The translations under genes were made by a program, and so were the position numbers. 55,742 bases of DNA from Akkermansia sp. (GTDB lineage Bacteria; Verrucomicrobiota; Verrucomicrobiia; Verrucomicrobiales; Akkermansiaceae). Shown here one piece after another: positions 33,206-42,183 of the stretch. Each line of letters begins with the position of its first letter. The first letter of the stretch is position 1. The notes under the pieces were generated by a model, which searched no databases, was not told the DNA's origin, and saw only the letters and a list, made by a program, of their open reading frames with translations. The stretch covers positions 1-55,742 of the forward strand of contig JAFQEF010000054.1 of NCBI GenBank assembly GCA_017399165.1. Direction: 5' to 3'.

Positions 33206-34927
33206 ATGCAAATGCAGCGAATGTCAGGTGTGTTAATCCCGCTTTTTTCTATGAGGCGGGCAGAGGGGGATGCCGGTATCGGCGATTTGGCGGCCTTGGA
33301 GGATTGGGTGCGCTGGGCGGCAGAGCATCGTGTCGGCTTTTTGCAACTATTGCCGGTCAATGCCGTGGGGGAGGATGATTGTCCCTCCCCGTATTCTGCC
33401 ATCAGCTCTGTGGCATTAGAGCCGCTTTACCTCACCTTAGAGCAAGTGCCGGGAATGCCGTTGCCTTTGCCCCCGTATGCAGAGGACTTGCCACCCACCC
33501 AAATGCCCGGTGGGCGAGATTTTGTGGACTACTCGCGCGTGCGCATGTATAAACGCTATCACCTTAAACGCGCTTTTTCGCATTTTGAAGAATCGGCGCA
33601 ATACGCCGCTCAGCGCGCGGAGTTTGAGGCTTGGGTAACGGCGCAGGGCACCTGGCTGCAAGATTTTGCTGCCTTCCGCGTGCTGTCCATTGCCTTTGGT
33701 ACCAATGCGTGGTGGTTGTGGCCCGTACAAGATACGGATGTTGCCCGCTTTATTGTGGAGAGTACGGACGATTCCCGCCGGCAAAAACGCTACCAGCAAT
33801 GGCTGCAGTGGCTTTGTGCGCAACAGTGGGCGCGGGTGCGTGCCCTGGCGGATTCCTTGGGCGTGAAGCTGATGGGGGATGTCCCCATCGGTATCTCTGT
33901 AGCCAGTGCAGATGTCTTCTTTGAGCGCTATTTGTTTGATATGAATTGGAGCGGTGGCGCCCCTGCCGAAGGCAATTTTGCCGAGGACCCGTTCACGGCA
34001 AAGTGGGGGCAAAACTGGGGTATCCCGCTGTACCGTTGGGATGTGATGGAGAAAGACGGTTTTGCTTGGTGGACCCGCCGTATCCGCAAGCTGGCAGAGG
34101 TGTTCAAAATGTACCGCATAGACCACGTGTTGGGCTTTTACCGCATTTATGCCTTCCCGTGGATGCCCGACCGCAATCAGGAGTTCCTCAACCTCTCAGC
34201 AGATGAGGCTGCCGCCCGTTGCGGGGGCCGCCGCCCCGGGTTCCGCCCCCGCCCGGACTGGACGGCGGAGGACCGCCGCGCTAACCTCATGCAGGGGGAT
34301 TATCTGCTGCGTCAGTTGCTCAAGGCGGTACCGGGGCAGCTCGTTATCGGCGAGGACTTGGGCTGCGTGCCGGACTACGTGCGCCCGGACCTCTCACGTT
34401 TGCGCATAGCCGGATTTAAAATACCGCATTGGGAGATTGATGAAAAACAGCATATCATCAAGGGGCAGTCCTATAACCCGTGCTCATTTGCCACCTATGC
34501 CACGCATGATTTCCCGCCCATTTGTACGGATTGGGATGAATGGTACAGCCACGTAAAAGCCGGGGAGGATGCCTTGACGGATGTTACCCTGAGCCCCGCA
34601 GCTTTGCGGGAAAAACGCCGTGTTGCAGAGGATTGCGCCCGTGTGCTTTACTGGCTTGGGGAGTACGCAGGCCTCAGCCGCGAGGAATCTCTGGTGCCGT
34701 GGGGGCCGGGGGTAAAAGATGCCCTGTTCCGCGCCTTATTTGCGTGCCGCTCTGCCTATGCCGCCATGATGTGGACCGAGCTTTTCGATATTCCCGTGCG
34801 TCTTAATACCCCGGGTACGGTGGGGGGTGCCAACTGGTGCCCGCGCATGCCCTTTACTGCACAACAGGCCGCGCAAATGCCGCAAAGTGCCTGGCTGGCA
34901 GAGCTGGCAGCAGACTCCGCAAGGTAA
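33206..34927 (+). CDS. malQ: 4-alpha-glucanotransferase (GH77, amylomaltase)
   Basis: MalQ moves alpha-1,4-glucan segments between maltodextrins in the cytoplasm. The 573-residue GH77 sequence has SGVLIPLFSMR at the start, FLQLLPVNAVGEDDCPSPYS, the nucleophile region YRIDHVLGFYR, the acid/base region VIGEDLGCVP and YATHDFPP. The frame is open upstream to 32984, but that extension is unlike GH77 and would cross the promoter; alternative Met codons at 33212 and 33221 are possible. It probably works on glycogen or dietary maltodextrin. It is followed 22 bases later by a lipoprotein gene. Confidence 0.92.
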   Translation: MQMQRMSGVLIPLFSMRRAEGDAGIGDLAALEDWVRWAAEHRVGFLQLLPVNAVGEDDCPSPYSAISSVALEPLYLTLEQVPGMPLPLPPYAEDLPPTQMPGGRDFVDYSRVRMYKRYHLKRAFSHFEESAQYAAQRAEFEAWVTAQGTWLQDFAAFRVLSIAFGTNAWWLWPVQDTDVARFIVESTDDSRRQKRYQQWLQWLCAQQWARVRALADSLGVKLMGDVPIGISVASADVFFERYLFDMNWSGGAPAEGNFAEDPFTAKWGQNWGIPLYRWDVMEKDGFAWWTRRIRKLAEVFKMYRIDHVLGFYRIYAFPWMPDRNQEFLNLSADEAAARCGGRRPGFRPRPDWTAEDRRANLMQGDYLLRQLLKAVPGQLVIGEDLGCVPDYVRPDLSRLRIAGFKIPHWEIDEKQHIIKGQSYNPCSFATYATHDFPPICTDWDEWYSHVKAGEDALTDVTLSPAALREKRRVAEDCARVLYWLGEYAGLSREESLVPWGPGVKDALFRALFACRSAYAAMMWTELFDIPVRLNTPGTVGGANWCPRMPFTAQQAAQMPQSAWLAELAADSAR

Positions 34928-34949
34928 GTTTATACGAATCATTACAAAG

Positions 34950-35789
34950 ATGCGTCATTTTATACCTCCACTATTCTGTTGCATCCTGCTTTGTGCATGT
35001 GGGGTACAATTGCAGGTAGATACATATCAACCTGCTGAAATTGAGCTACCCAAGGGGGCTCGTATGCGTTTCGTTATTCCGCCGGGAAATAACGATGCCT
35101 ATGAGCTGGCTTGCGAAATGTATAAAGGCATTAAAGAATCTGCATTTTTTCACCCCCTTGAAGAACCCCATTTTTACGGACCGGTGGTAGAGGTTGAGAA
35201 CAATACCGCCACTGTATTGATAAAAAATGCGAAACAGACAGAAGATTGGGCAACGAGGCACGATGCTTCATGTGATGGTTCCGCAGCATGTTCATGCAGT
35301 GGCGTAGAGGTTACCGGATATTCATTGTGGGCAGAAATTGAAGTTCAATTCAATGGATGCACATTGTCGGATAATGCGTACAGTGCACATTATACCTCCT
35401 ATAATGAGCCTTCGCTGTACTCCAAAATTGCCCGAAAATTTTATCAGGACGTCATGCCGCATCCGGTAACTCACAGTGTTCGCGTGTATCCGTCTGCAGA
35501 TAACCCGGTATTACAACAGGCTGCTGCTGCATGCAACCGCGGCGATTGGAAATTGGGGGCCTCTTTAGTGGAGCGCTCATTGAAAACGCACCCTTCGGAC
35601 GCTGAGGCTCATTATCTCCTCGGTATTATTGAGCGCCATAACGGCAATTTTTCTGCCTCCGATGCCTGTTTTCGCCAAGCTTTCTCCATAAGCCCGAAAT
35701 CTCGGTATACAGCCGCCATGCGCGATAATATAGAGTATGCAGCTCAGGAAAAAAAGGCACTTCGTCAATTAAGAATACCTGCGCGTTGA
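34950..35789 (+). CDS. Lipoprotein with C-terminal TPR-like repeat, paralogue 1
   Basis: A 279-residue predicted lipoprotein. The signal peptide MRHFIPPLFCCILLCACG has its lipobox Cys at about residue 17. The C-terminal 80 residues (NPVLQQAAAACNRGDWKLGA through HYLLGIIERHNGNFSASDAC) form a TPR-like helical pair closely matched in the next gene. The central part is beta-rich and contains Cys-rich CDGSAACSCS. Family and function are not recognised. The start follows from the signal peptide; the frame is open upstream into malQ. Confidence 0.78.
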   Translation: MRHFIPPLFCCILLCACGVQLQVDTYQPAEIELPKGARMRFVIPPGNNDAYELACEMYKGIKESAFFHPLEEPHFYGPVVEVENNTATVLIKNAKQTEDWATRHDASCDGSAACSCSGVEVTGYSLWAEIEVQFNGCTLSDNAYSAHYTSYNEPSLYSKIARKFYQDVMPHPVTHSVRVYPSADNPVLQQAAAACNRGDWKLGASLVERSLKTHPSDAEAHYLLGIIERHNGNFSASDACFRQAFSISPKSRYTAAMRDNIEYAAQEKKALRQLRIPAR

Positions 35790-35814
35790 AATATTCGCGT
35801 TATGTTCTTTTTGC

Positions 35815-35843
35815 TTGCAAGCTCGTGACCGCAGGCGTACAAT
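35815..35843 (+). promoter_or_regulatory. Predicted promoter of lipoprotein paralogue 2
   Basis: TTGCAA (35815-35820), 17-nt spacer, TACAAT (35838-35843). The surrounding sequence resembles the promoter at 36725-36753, showing that promoter and gene were probably duplicated together. Confidence 0.6.
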
Positions 35844-35908
35844 GCACCTACACGTCATCGCCATTTTTTCATCGGTGCGGAATCTGGAAACCAAGCAATA
35901 ATATCACC

Positions 35909-36688
35909 ATGAAAACTGTACAACGGATACTCCTCTTTACGTTTTCTCTTTTCCTGTGTGCCTGTGGCACGCAGGTTCAGTTGCAAACGCTGGAACCATC
36001 GCAGGTGAATCTGAGTCGCGGTTCCTCCCTGCGTGTTACCTCCGTTTATAATAATTATGCATCTGCCCGATTGGAGGATGCCTTGTATAATCGTTTGGTT
36101 GCTACGGATTTTTATTCATTGGGAGGGAGCGCCGCCATCCTCTACATTGAACGGGCGCATGTGCATCAAGACCGCTATATCAACCACACTTGTAAGCCGG
36201 ATGAACACTGCCACTGTGTGGAAAGTGTGGAAACCACCCTTACCGCTACCGTTCAGCTGGAACTGAACGGGCAAATTATTTATCGCCGTACGCTTTCTGA
36301 TACCTCATACAGTGATTATGCTGATTATGATGATGTAGCTCGTGATATTGTTCGCGATCTTGTGCCGCGTACCGTTACATATAGTGTCCGCATTAAGCCG
36401 CAGGATGGTAACGAAACATTGGAACAAGCCGCGCAGGCATGCAAGCATGGGGATTGGCTCAGTGGGCGCTCTCTGGCAGAGTCATCCCTGCAAACGTACC
36501 CCAATGACCCCGAGGCCTATTACCTGCTCGGTATCATTGAGCGTAATGAACGCCACTTCAGTGCCTCCGATTCGTATTTCCGCAAAGCGGCTCAAATCAA
36601 GCCCTCCTCCCGTTATACCAACGCGATTCGAGATAATGCAGAAATCAAAGCCAAGGAGGAACTTGCCCGCCGCCAACTCAACGAATAA
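35909..36688 (+). CDS. Lipoprotein with C-terminal TPR-like repeat, paralogue 2
   Basis: A 259-residue predicted lipoprotein, tandem paralogue of the preceding gene. The signal peptide MKTVQRILLFTFSLFLCACG carries the lipobox. The C-terminal region (TLEQAAQACKHGDWLSGR through AYYLLGIIERNERHFSASDS) aligns with paralogue 1 without gaps, while the central part has diverged although it keeps a Cys/His-rich loop (CKPDEHCHC). The start lies about 59 nt after the predicted transcription start. Function unknown; an envelope role is likely from the lipid anchor. Confidence 0.8.
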   Translation: MKTVQRILLFTFSLFLCACGTQVQLQTLEPSQVNLSRGSSLRVTSVYNNYASARLEDALYNRLVATDFYSLGGSAAILYIERAHVHQDRYINHTCKPDEHCHCVESVETTLTATVQLELNGQIIYRRTLSDTSYSDYADYDDVARDIVRDLVPRTVTYSVRIKPQDGNETLEQAAQACKHGDWLSGRSLAESSLQTYPNDPEAYYLLGIIERNERHFSASDSYFRKAAQIKPSSRYTNAIRDNAEIKAKEELARRQLNE

Positions 36689-36724
36689 GCCCCGCAAAAA
36701 TATGCGCTGTGCCATATTTTTTGC

Positions 36725-36753
36725 TTGTAAGGGCAAAGCCGGGGGCGTAGAAT
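36725..36753 (+). promoter_or_regulatory. Predicted promoter of the PEGA lipoprotein (leaderless)
   Basis: TTGTAA (36725-36730), 17-nt spacer, TAGAAT (36748-36753). The ATG at 36760 begins six bases later, exactly where +1 is expected. Confidence 0.65.
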
Positions 36754-36759
36754 GCTTGC

Positions 36760-37200
36760 ATGCGTCATCCTCATCTCATCATAGGTGCTGCTTGTGCGTT
36801 GCTGGCAGCTTGTCAGGGGCAGAAACCCTTTGTCATTAAAACAACACCGCCCGGTGCAACGGTTAGCATCAATGGCAAGGAATATGCCGGTAAAACGCCG
36901 CTGGAGGTAGAGATTGCTCAAGATAAGGATTTGGGTATTGTGGTGCATAAGGATGGCTATGCCGTGGAGTCTGCCACCGTTAATACCCAAACAAGTTGGC
37001 TGGGCTCCTTGTTGTGGACGGAAAGCTCCCCCCACGCCCGTTACATTGAGGAGGATGAAATTACCATCCCGCTGCGCCGTTTGGAAACCAACTCCACCTA
37101 CACCCCCACCATTTTGACTCCGTTCAGCTTCCCGGAGGAGGAGCGCAAGCCGCTCAAAGACTCCAAGCCCCCGGCATTGCGCCCCTTGCCGGAGATGTGA
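36760..37200 (+). CDS. PEGA-domain lipoprotein
   Basis: A 146-residue lipoprotein. MRHPHLIIGAACALLAAC is the signal peptide with the lipobox Cys at residue 18, which fixes the start because no other Met could give a signal peptide. The next 50 residues form a PEGA domain (VIKTTPPGATVSINGKEYAG, then TPLEVEI), a small beta fold common in surface proteins. The Pro-rich C-terminus may span a gap to the wall or outer membrane. Function unknown. Confidence 0.85.
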   Translation: MRHPHLIIGAACALLAACQGQKPFVIKTTPPGATVSINGKEYAGKTPLEVEIAQDKDLGIVVHKDGYAVESATVNTQTSWLGSLLWTESSPHARYIEEDEITIPLRRLETNSTYTPTILTPFSFPEEERKPLKDSKPPALRPLPEM

Positions 37201-37236
37201 GTGCCCGTTTACGGGCCGGCAACAAAAGAAACCGAG

Positions 37237-37908
37237 TTATGCCTCTGCTGTGTAGATGGATGCAATGCCGCAGAGCAGGGGCAGTGCGGTGGGCATGGTG
37301 TAGCCGCATTGGGTGAGCAGGTCTTTAAACGCCTCCCCGCGAGGGAACTGCTCAATACTGTCCCCCAAATAATCGTATGCGCCGGAGTTGCCGGTGAGTA
37401 CTCCTGCAATGCGGGGGAGTATATGGTGCAAATAAAAACGGTAGGGCACAGCCAAAAGCCCCTCGGGCATGCTGAAATCCAACACCAGCAGGTGCCCGCC
37501 CGGCTTTAAAATGCGCCTGAACTCGCACAGTGCCTTACTGTAGTCTGCCATGTTGCGCAGGCCGAACGCTACGGTTACAGCTTCAAAGCAGGCATCGGGC
37601 AGGGGCAGGTTCATGGCATCAGCCTCAAATACATCGGTAAGGCCGCGCTTGATGGCAATGTCGAGCATGGGACGGCAAAAATCCGTGCCTTGCACGGCTA
37701 CCTCGGGCAGGGCTTTTTTGACCGCCAATGCCAAATCGCCCGTGCCCGTGGCAATATCGAGCAAATTGCGCGGTGCCCACTCAGCTATCAGTTTGATGGC
37801 ACGCTCACGCCACGCAATATCCGCCCCCAACGACAATACGTGATTGGCCGTTACATATTTGGCGGCTATGGAGGAGAAGGCGGCGTGTACGTACTTGGGA
37901 TCCGGCAT
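37237..37908 (-). CDS. ubiE: Demethylmenaquinone/ubiquinone methyltransferase (UbiE/MenG family)
   Basis: A 223-residue SAM-dependent C-methyltransferase that completes quinone synthesis, here most likely demethylmenaquinone to menaquinone. The SAM motif LLDIATGTGDLALAV, VTVAFGLRNMADY and RILKPGGHLLVLDFSMPEG are diagnostic. It lies 14 bases downstream of icd on the same strand, in a unit that joins the TCA cycle and the respiratory quinone. GAGG lies about 12 bases before the ATG, one of few Shine-Dalgarno-like sites here. MenG would be the name if menaquinone is confirmed. Confidence 0.9.
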   Translation of the reverse strand: MPDPKYVHAAFSSIAAKYVTANHVLSLGADIAWRERAIKLIAEWAPRNLLDIATGTGDLALAVKKALPEVAVQGTDFCRPMLDIAIKRGLTDVFEADAMNLPLPDACFEAVTVAFGLRNMADYSKALCEFRRILKPGGHLLVLDFSMPEGLLAVPYRFYLHHILPRIAGVLTGNSGAYDYLGDSIEQFPRGEAFKDLLTQCGYTMPTALPLLCGIASIYTAEA

Positions 37909-37922
37909 AAAACGGTACCTCT

Positions 37923-39146
37923 TTACTTGAGATGAGAGATAAGCGCATCCCCGAACTTGCTTGTAGAAACCGCGGTGGAGCCGGGTATCATCTCTGCAAG
38001 GTCTGCGGTAACGGTCTTATCTGCTATGGCGCCCTCAATGGCGGCCACAATGCGGTCTGCCGCTTCAACCCAGCCCATGTAGCGCAGCATCATTTCTGCA
38101 GAGAGCAGGAAGGAGCAGGGGTTCGCCTTATCCAAGTTTGCAAGGGCCGGGGCGGTGCCGTGGGTTGCCTCAAACACGGCATGGCCGGTTTTGTAGTTGA
38201 TGTTGGCACCGGGGGCAATGCCGATACCGCCCACCTGCGCGGCCAAGGCATCGGAGCAGTAATCGCCGTTGAGGTTGAGCGTGGCTACCACGGAGTGGTC
38301 CTTGGGGTGAATGAGAATCTCTTGCAAGAAGGCATCGCAAATGCAATCTTTAATGACGATGCCATTGGGCAGGCGGCACCACGGGCCTTTGCCGATGAGC
38401 TCTGCGCCGAACTCGCGCTTGGCCAGCTCGTAGCCCCAATCACGGAAACCGCCCTCCGTAAACTTCATGATGTTGCCCTTGTGTACCAATGTGACACTGG
38501 TGCGCCCGGTTTCAATGGCATACTGAATGGCAGAGCGCACCAAACGCTCGGTGCCTTCTTTTGATACCGGTTTGATGCCGAACCCGGAGGTGTTGGGGAA
38601 ACGCACCTTGCCGGCGCGGTCCGGGTAGGTTTGGGATAACCACTCGTAGAACACGGCGGCATCTTTGCTGCCCTCTTTGAACTCAATGCCGGCGTAAATA
38701 TCCTCCGTGTTTTCACGGAAGATAACCATGTCTACCAATGACGGGTCTTTAACCGGGGTTTCGATGCCGTTAAAGTAACGTACGGGGCGTACACAGCAGT
38801 ATAAATCAAGCCCTTGACGCAGGGCAACGTTGAGGGAGCGAATGCCGCCGCCCACCGGGGTGGTCAACGGGCCTTTGATGCCGATAAGGTATTTGCGGAA
38901 GGCCTCCACCGTCTCATTGGGCAGCCATGTACCCACGGTGTCAAATGCTTTTTGCCCGGCCAACACCTCCATCCATTCAATGGCGCGGGTATCCCCGTAG
39001 GCTGCTGATACGGCTGCATCTATCACGCGTTTGGCGGCGCGCCAAATATCCGGGCCGGAGCCATCGCCGATAATGTGAGGAATAATGGGAAAGTTCGGTA
39101 CATTAAGACCCTGCGGGGTCATGGTAATGGGGGCTGCTTCGCTCAT
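37923..39146 (-). CDS. icd: Isocitrate dehydrogenase (NADP-type)
   Basis: Oxidative decarboxylation of isocitrate to 2-oxoglutarate. The 407 residues have the expected blocks: [14 protein letters not shown], the substrate loop [16 protein letters not shown] with the target serine, [19 protein letters not shown] and [10 protein letters not shown] near the C-terminus. NADP specificity is assumed from overall similarity to the E. coli-type enzyme. It lies between the acidic membrane protein gene (nine-base gap) and ubiE. Confidence 0.93.
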   Translation of the reverse strand: MSEAAPITMTPQGLNVPNFPIIPHIIGDGSGPDIWRAAKRVIDAAVSAAYGDTRAIEWMEVLAGQKAFDTVGTWLPNETVEAFRKYLIGIKGPLTTPVGGGIRSLNVALRQGLDLYCCVRPVRYFNGIETPVKDPSLVDMVIFRENTEDIYAGIEFKEGSKDAAVFYEWLSQTYPDRAGKVRFPNTSGFGIKPVSKEGTERLVRSAIQYAIETGRTSVTLVHKGNIMKFTEGGFRDWGYELAKREFGAELIGKGPWCRLPNGIVIKDCICDAFLQEILIHPKDHSVVATLNLNGDYCSDALAAQVGGIGIAPGANINYKTGHAVFEATHGTAPALANLDKANPCSFLLSAEMMLRYMGWVEAADRIVAAIEGAIADKTVTADLAEMIPGSTAVSTSKFGDALISHLK

Positions 39147-39155
39147 ATTGTTTGT

Positions 39156-39905
39156 TTAACTGAAAAGTTTGTTTAGTCTGGATTTGAATTCGTCGTCCGT
39201 TTTCTTTTTATCCTCACTCGGGGTGGGGGCGGGCTTTTGAGTGTCGGTTGTATCATCGGTCGGGGCGGGCTCCACGGCCTCCGGTTCTTCCTCGGTCGTG
39301 GCCGCCTCTGTTGCTGCGGTATCGTCAGCATCTTCCTCCGTGTCGGCATTCTCCGTATCAGCGGGTTCTTCCGTCTCCGTGGTGCCTTTGCCCTCATCTA
39401 CGGATTCAAAGTCTTCATCGCCTACGAACTCTTCCTCGTCGCCACCGTCAATCCAATCGTCATCCTCTTCTTCCTCCCAGTCAGAGAGGTCTTCCTCCTC
39501 TCCATCAAGGGCTTCTTCGTCATCTGCCACATCGTCCTCACCCGCCAAGGCCAGGATGTCGTCGTCGTCCTCCTCCTCTTCCGGTATATCGGCAACGGCC
39601 AAGGCTGCGCCGCCATCCGTGGGTTGGGGGGGCGTGGTGGTGTTTTCTGTCGGTTTAGTCGTAGCTGCAATCTTAGTGGCAGGGGCTTTAGCTTCTGCCG
39701 CAGGGGCGGCGGTAGAAGCCGCTTTTTCTGCTGCTGCCACGCGGGCAGAGGCCGGAGGATTAGCCGTGTAACAGAAAATCAGCACGGCAAGCACCACAAC
39801 TGTGGGTATAATGTAAAAGGATACACCCTCCCGCTGCTGTTGCTTAACAACAGTTCCGGCAACGGTAAGGCGAGAGCGAAAAGGTTTCTTGAATTTGAGC
39901 GCCAT
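39156..39905 (-). CDS. Acidic single-pass membrane protein
   Basis: A 249-residue protein of unknown family. A basic N-terminus (MALKFKKPFRSRL) precedes one membrane segment (about residues 29-47, YIIPTVVVLAVLIFCYTA). Next comes an Ala/Thr/Pro linker and a long, extremely Asp/Glu-rich region (about 108-235) with repeated EEEDDDD-like runs, then a basic tail ending SRLNKLFS. It is probably anchored in the inner membrane with a disordered acidic tail outside. It is the first gene before icd and ubiE, with a good promoter. Its codons also create long open frames on the other strand, which are artefacts. Confidence 0.75.
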   Translation of the reverse strand: MALKFKKPFRSRLTVAGTVVKQQQREGVSFYIIPTVVVLAVLIFCYTANPPASARVAAAEKAASTAAPAAEAKAPATKIAATTKPTENTTTPPQPTDGGAALAVADIPEEEEDDDDILALAGEDDVADDEEALDGEEEDLSDWEEEEDDDWIDGGDEEEFVGDEDFESVDEGKGTTETEEPADTENADTEEDADDTAATEAATTEEEPEAVEPAPTDDTTDTQKPAPTPSEDKKKTDDEFKSRLNKLFS

Positions 39906-39923
39906 AAGCTATTCAGTTCGGTG

Positions 39924-39951
39924 ATTATATCAAACATGCCTGAAAAAGCAA
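39924..39951 (-). promoter_or_regulatory. Predicted promoter of the acidic protein-icd-ubiE operon
   Basis: Minus strand: TTGCTT (39951-39946), 16-nt spacer, TATAAT (39929-39924). The predicted leader to the ATG at 39905 is about 12 nt. Confidence 0.7.
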
Positions 39952-39970
39952 CTGAAAAACGTGATTGTAG

Positions 39971-39999
39971 TTGATTTTTGGGCGGATACTTGCTACCAT
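39971..39999 (+). promoter_or_regulatory. Possible promoter of the phosphoethanolamine transferase
   Basis: TTGATT (39971-39976), 17-nt spacer, TACCAT (39994-39999). It gives a leader of about 26 nt to the ATG at 40032 and argues against a start at 39978. Confidence 0.4.
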
Positions 40000-40031
40000 C
40001 GGCAAGGAAACCACCAAGACTCCACCGAAAT

Positions 40032-41711
40032 ATGCCGAATCCTCCCTCCAGCATGGAGCCTACAGCCCCGAAAGGATTAAGCAAAAAGGCAAGAATCCGC
40101 TTTTTTGTCTTACTGTGTATTATCATGACCATGGCGTGTGCAAACTCCGTGTGTTTGAATATGATGAATATGACAGCGGAGCAAATGTTGGTGTATCTGC
40201 CGTATTCTGTGCCCGCCTTTATCATCAACTTTGGTTTTTGGGCAAGCTTTTTATTGGTGTGTGCCAGGTCTCGCATAGTGGCTTATATTTTAATGCCGTT
40301 GGTGGTGATAACGCAGGCCTCCGTTATTTTTGCCGGCATGACCTATGGTGTAGAGTGCAGGGAAATGGCGATAGCTGTTATCAATACTACAAGTACAGAG
40401 GCACTTTTGTATATTGACCTGCAATCTGTTTTGTTGTTTGTGCTGGGCTTGGTGGTAGTGTATACAGTGGCAGTTTTGGCGCGCAAGTTGCTGGCTTTCA
40501 ACATGAGCAGGCGGGCCCGTGTTAAACAACTGGGCTTGGGGTTAATGGGCTGTGCCGTTTTCTTGACGCTTCCTCAACTCATTAAACATTACTGGCATTG
40601 GGGGGCTACGGAATCCGTGGGCTTTGTTGATACGCTGGAGCCTTTTCGCCGCACTTGGCCCGTGCCTCAAACGAGAGAGCAAGTGTTGCACGAGGCCGTG
40701 TATAACCATGACCACTTTGTGTTTGATAAAGCCTACCAACCCATTAATGTGGTGGTAGATTACTATAAAGCCATTTTTGACTTTTATAATCCGCCAGACC
40801 TTGCCGTGGCAGAGGATATGCCCTCCGAACAGGTGTGGCCGGAGCTGCCGCAAACCGTGGTGCTTTACATTGGGGAGTCTATGCGTGCAGACCATTTCCC
40901 CCTCAATGGTTATCACCGCAATACCATGCCCGGTATGGTGCAAGAGAAAAATCTCATTAACTTGCCCGCCGTGTATTCCGGGGAGACTCAAACCATCTCT
41001 TCCATATACTCCCTGTTGTCTCTTACTGATTCCGAAACGCGGGAGGCTACCCACAACTCCTTTATCGGGATTCTCAAAAAACACGGCTTCAAGCTCAGCC
41101 TGTTGGTGGGGGCTAATACGGAGGGCATGTGGTACCATGCACCCAATATCGCCCCTTTGTTGAAGGACCGCATGCTGCTGCACTCCCGCCCTGCCGGCCC
41201 GCAGGAGTATGCACGGGCTATGCAGGAGCTTCAGAGGGAACACCAACATAATTTTATGCTTATTGAAGATGGTGCCGGGCACCAGCCCTACCATTCGGAG
41301 AGCCCCGTAAAGCCCTTTGGAGAGGCCTGTGAGCTTGACCGCTACGATAATACCCTATTGGATATAGACCGCCGCCTGTGCGCTATTATTGACACCATGC
41401 GGGATAAAGAGGCCCTCCTTTTCTTTACCTCCGACCACGGGGAATCCTTTGGTGAGAATGACCGCTGGGGCCATGGCGGCCCCCGCTATGCTTTGGAGCA
41501 ACGGCATGTTTGCGCCTTTATTTGGTACTCCGACCTCTACGCGCAAAAACACCCCGAGGTGATTGCCGCCCTCCGCCAAAATGCGCCCGTCTTCACTTCT
41601 CACGACCACGTGTATCACACCATCATTTCCCTCTGCGGTATTAAGTCCGAGGTGCAGATCCCGCAGCAGGATATGACCAAACCCCGGCTCACCGACGAGC
41701 CGTTGAAATAA
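40032..41711 (+). CDS. Phosphoethanolamine transferase (EptA-like, sulfatase fold)
   Basis: A 559-residue inner-membrane enzyme that likely adds phosphoethanolamine to lipid A or another glycolipid. About four or five membrane helices occupy residues 20-185, followed by a periplasmic alkaline phosphatase/sulfatase-like domain. The metal and nucleophile block VVLYIGESMRADHF matches GETxRA of EptA except that Ser replaces the nucleophilic Thr. FTSDHGESFGEN and WGHGGPRYALEQRHVCAF supply the other metal ligands. Start codons at 39978 and 40053 are alternatives. The effect, if confirmed, would be reduced surface negative charge. Confidence 0.87.
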   Translation: MPNPPSSMEPTAPKGLSKKARIRFFVLLCIIMTMACANSVCLNMMNMTAEQMLVYLPYSVPAFIINFGFWASFLLVCARSRIVAYILMPLVVITQASVIFAGMTYGVECREMAIAVINTTSTEALLYIDLQSVLLFVLGLVVVYTVAVLARKLLAFNMSRRARVKQLGLGLMGCAVFLTLPQLIKHYWHWGATESVGFVDTLEPFRRTWPVPQTREQVLHEAVYNHDHFVFDKAYQPINVVVDYYKAIFDFYNPPDLAVAEDMPSEQVWPELPQTVVLYIGESMRADHFPLNGYHRNTMPGMVQEKNLINLPAVYSGETQTISSIYSLLSLTDSETREATHNSFIGILKKHGFKLSLLVGANTEGMWYHAPNIAPLLKDRMLLHSRPAGPQEYARAMQELQREHQHNFMLIEDGAGHQPYHSESPVKPFGEACELDRYDNTLLDIDRRLCAIIDTMRDKEALLFFTSDHGESFGENDRWGHGGPRYALEQRHVCAFIWYSDLYAQKHPEVIAALRQNAPVFTSHDHVYHTIISLCGIKSEVQIPQQDMTKPRLTDEPLK

Positions 41712-42120
41712 GTTGAAAAGTGACCATGTGTAGTGAACCCCGCCCTGCGCTATGCTCATCTGTCGGCCTCGTCGCTACGCTCCTCGGGCTCCGGTATGTT
41801 TTCGAATCATGCAGGGGCTTCTTTGTCACGGCGTAGGGCTCAGCCCGAAGACGGAACGCCGCCTGCCTATATTATTTCGCCCCACAAGGGGGCTAGGAAA
41901 GTACGAAGTATGAATTACGAAGTACGAATTCGGCTCAACCTCCAATTTGTAGGTGTGGGTATCCTGCGACGTCGCAGTAGCTTTGCTTACTTCGTAAATC
42001 GTAATTCGTAAATCGTACTTCTCCGGGCTTACGCCGCCTGCCTATATTATTTCGCCCCACAAGGGGGCTTAGAAACTCGCCTCTCTAGTCTCCTCATCGG
42101 TAATATTTCCATTAACATCA
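41712..42120. repeat. Intergenic repeat element with flanking 39-bp direct repeats
   Basis: No gene is seen. A 39-bp direct repeat (starting ACGCCGCCTGCCTATATTAT) occurs at 41856-41894 and 42031-42069. Each copy ends in the hairpin GCCCC ACAA GGGGGC. The 136 bases between them hold inverted runs of TACGAAGTACGAATT-like words (41900-41932 and 41990-42020) and the CAATTTGTAGG motif also present at 181-191. The organisation resembles a small mobile or recombination-derived element (MITE-like), but no transposase is nearby. Confidence 0.65.
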
Positions 42121-42123
42121 TAC

Positions 42124-42158
42124 TAAAAAGCCGCACGGTTTATATAAACCGTGCGGCT
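42124..42158 (-). terminator. Terminator after the SSS symporter
   Basis: Perfect 14-bp palindromic stem AGCCGCACGGTTTA (42129-42142) with TAAACCGTGCGGCT (42145-42158), followed on the minus strand by TTTTTA. Confidence 0.9.
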
Positions 42159-42183
42159 GAAAATATGGTTCGGGTATGTGTCT

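Noticed and set aside
39237..39974. Ser-rich and other open frames opposite the acidic protein
   Set aside because: They arise from GAG/GAT-rich codons read backwards; the minus-strand protein has a membrane helix, promoter and operon context.
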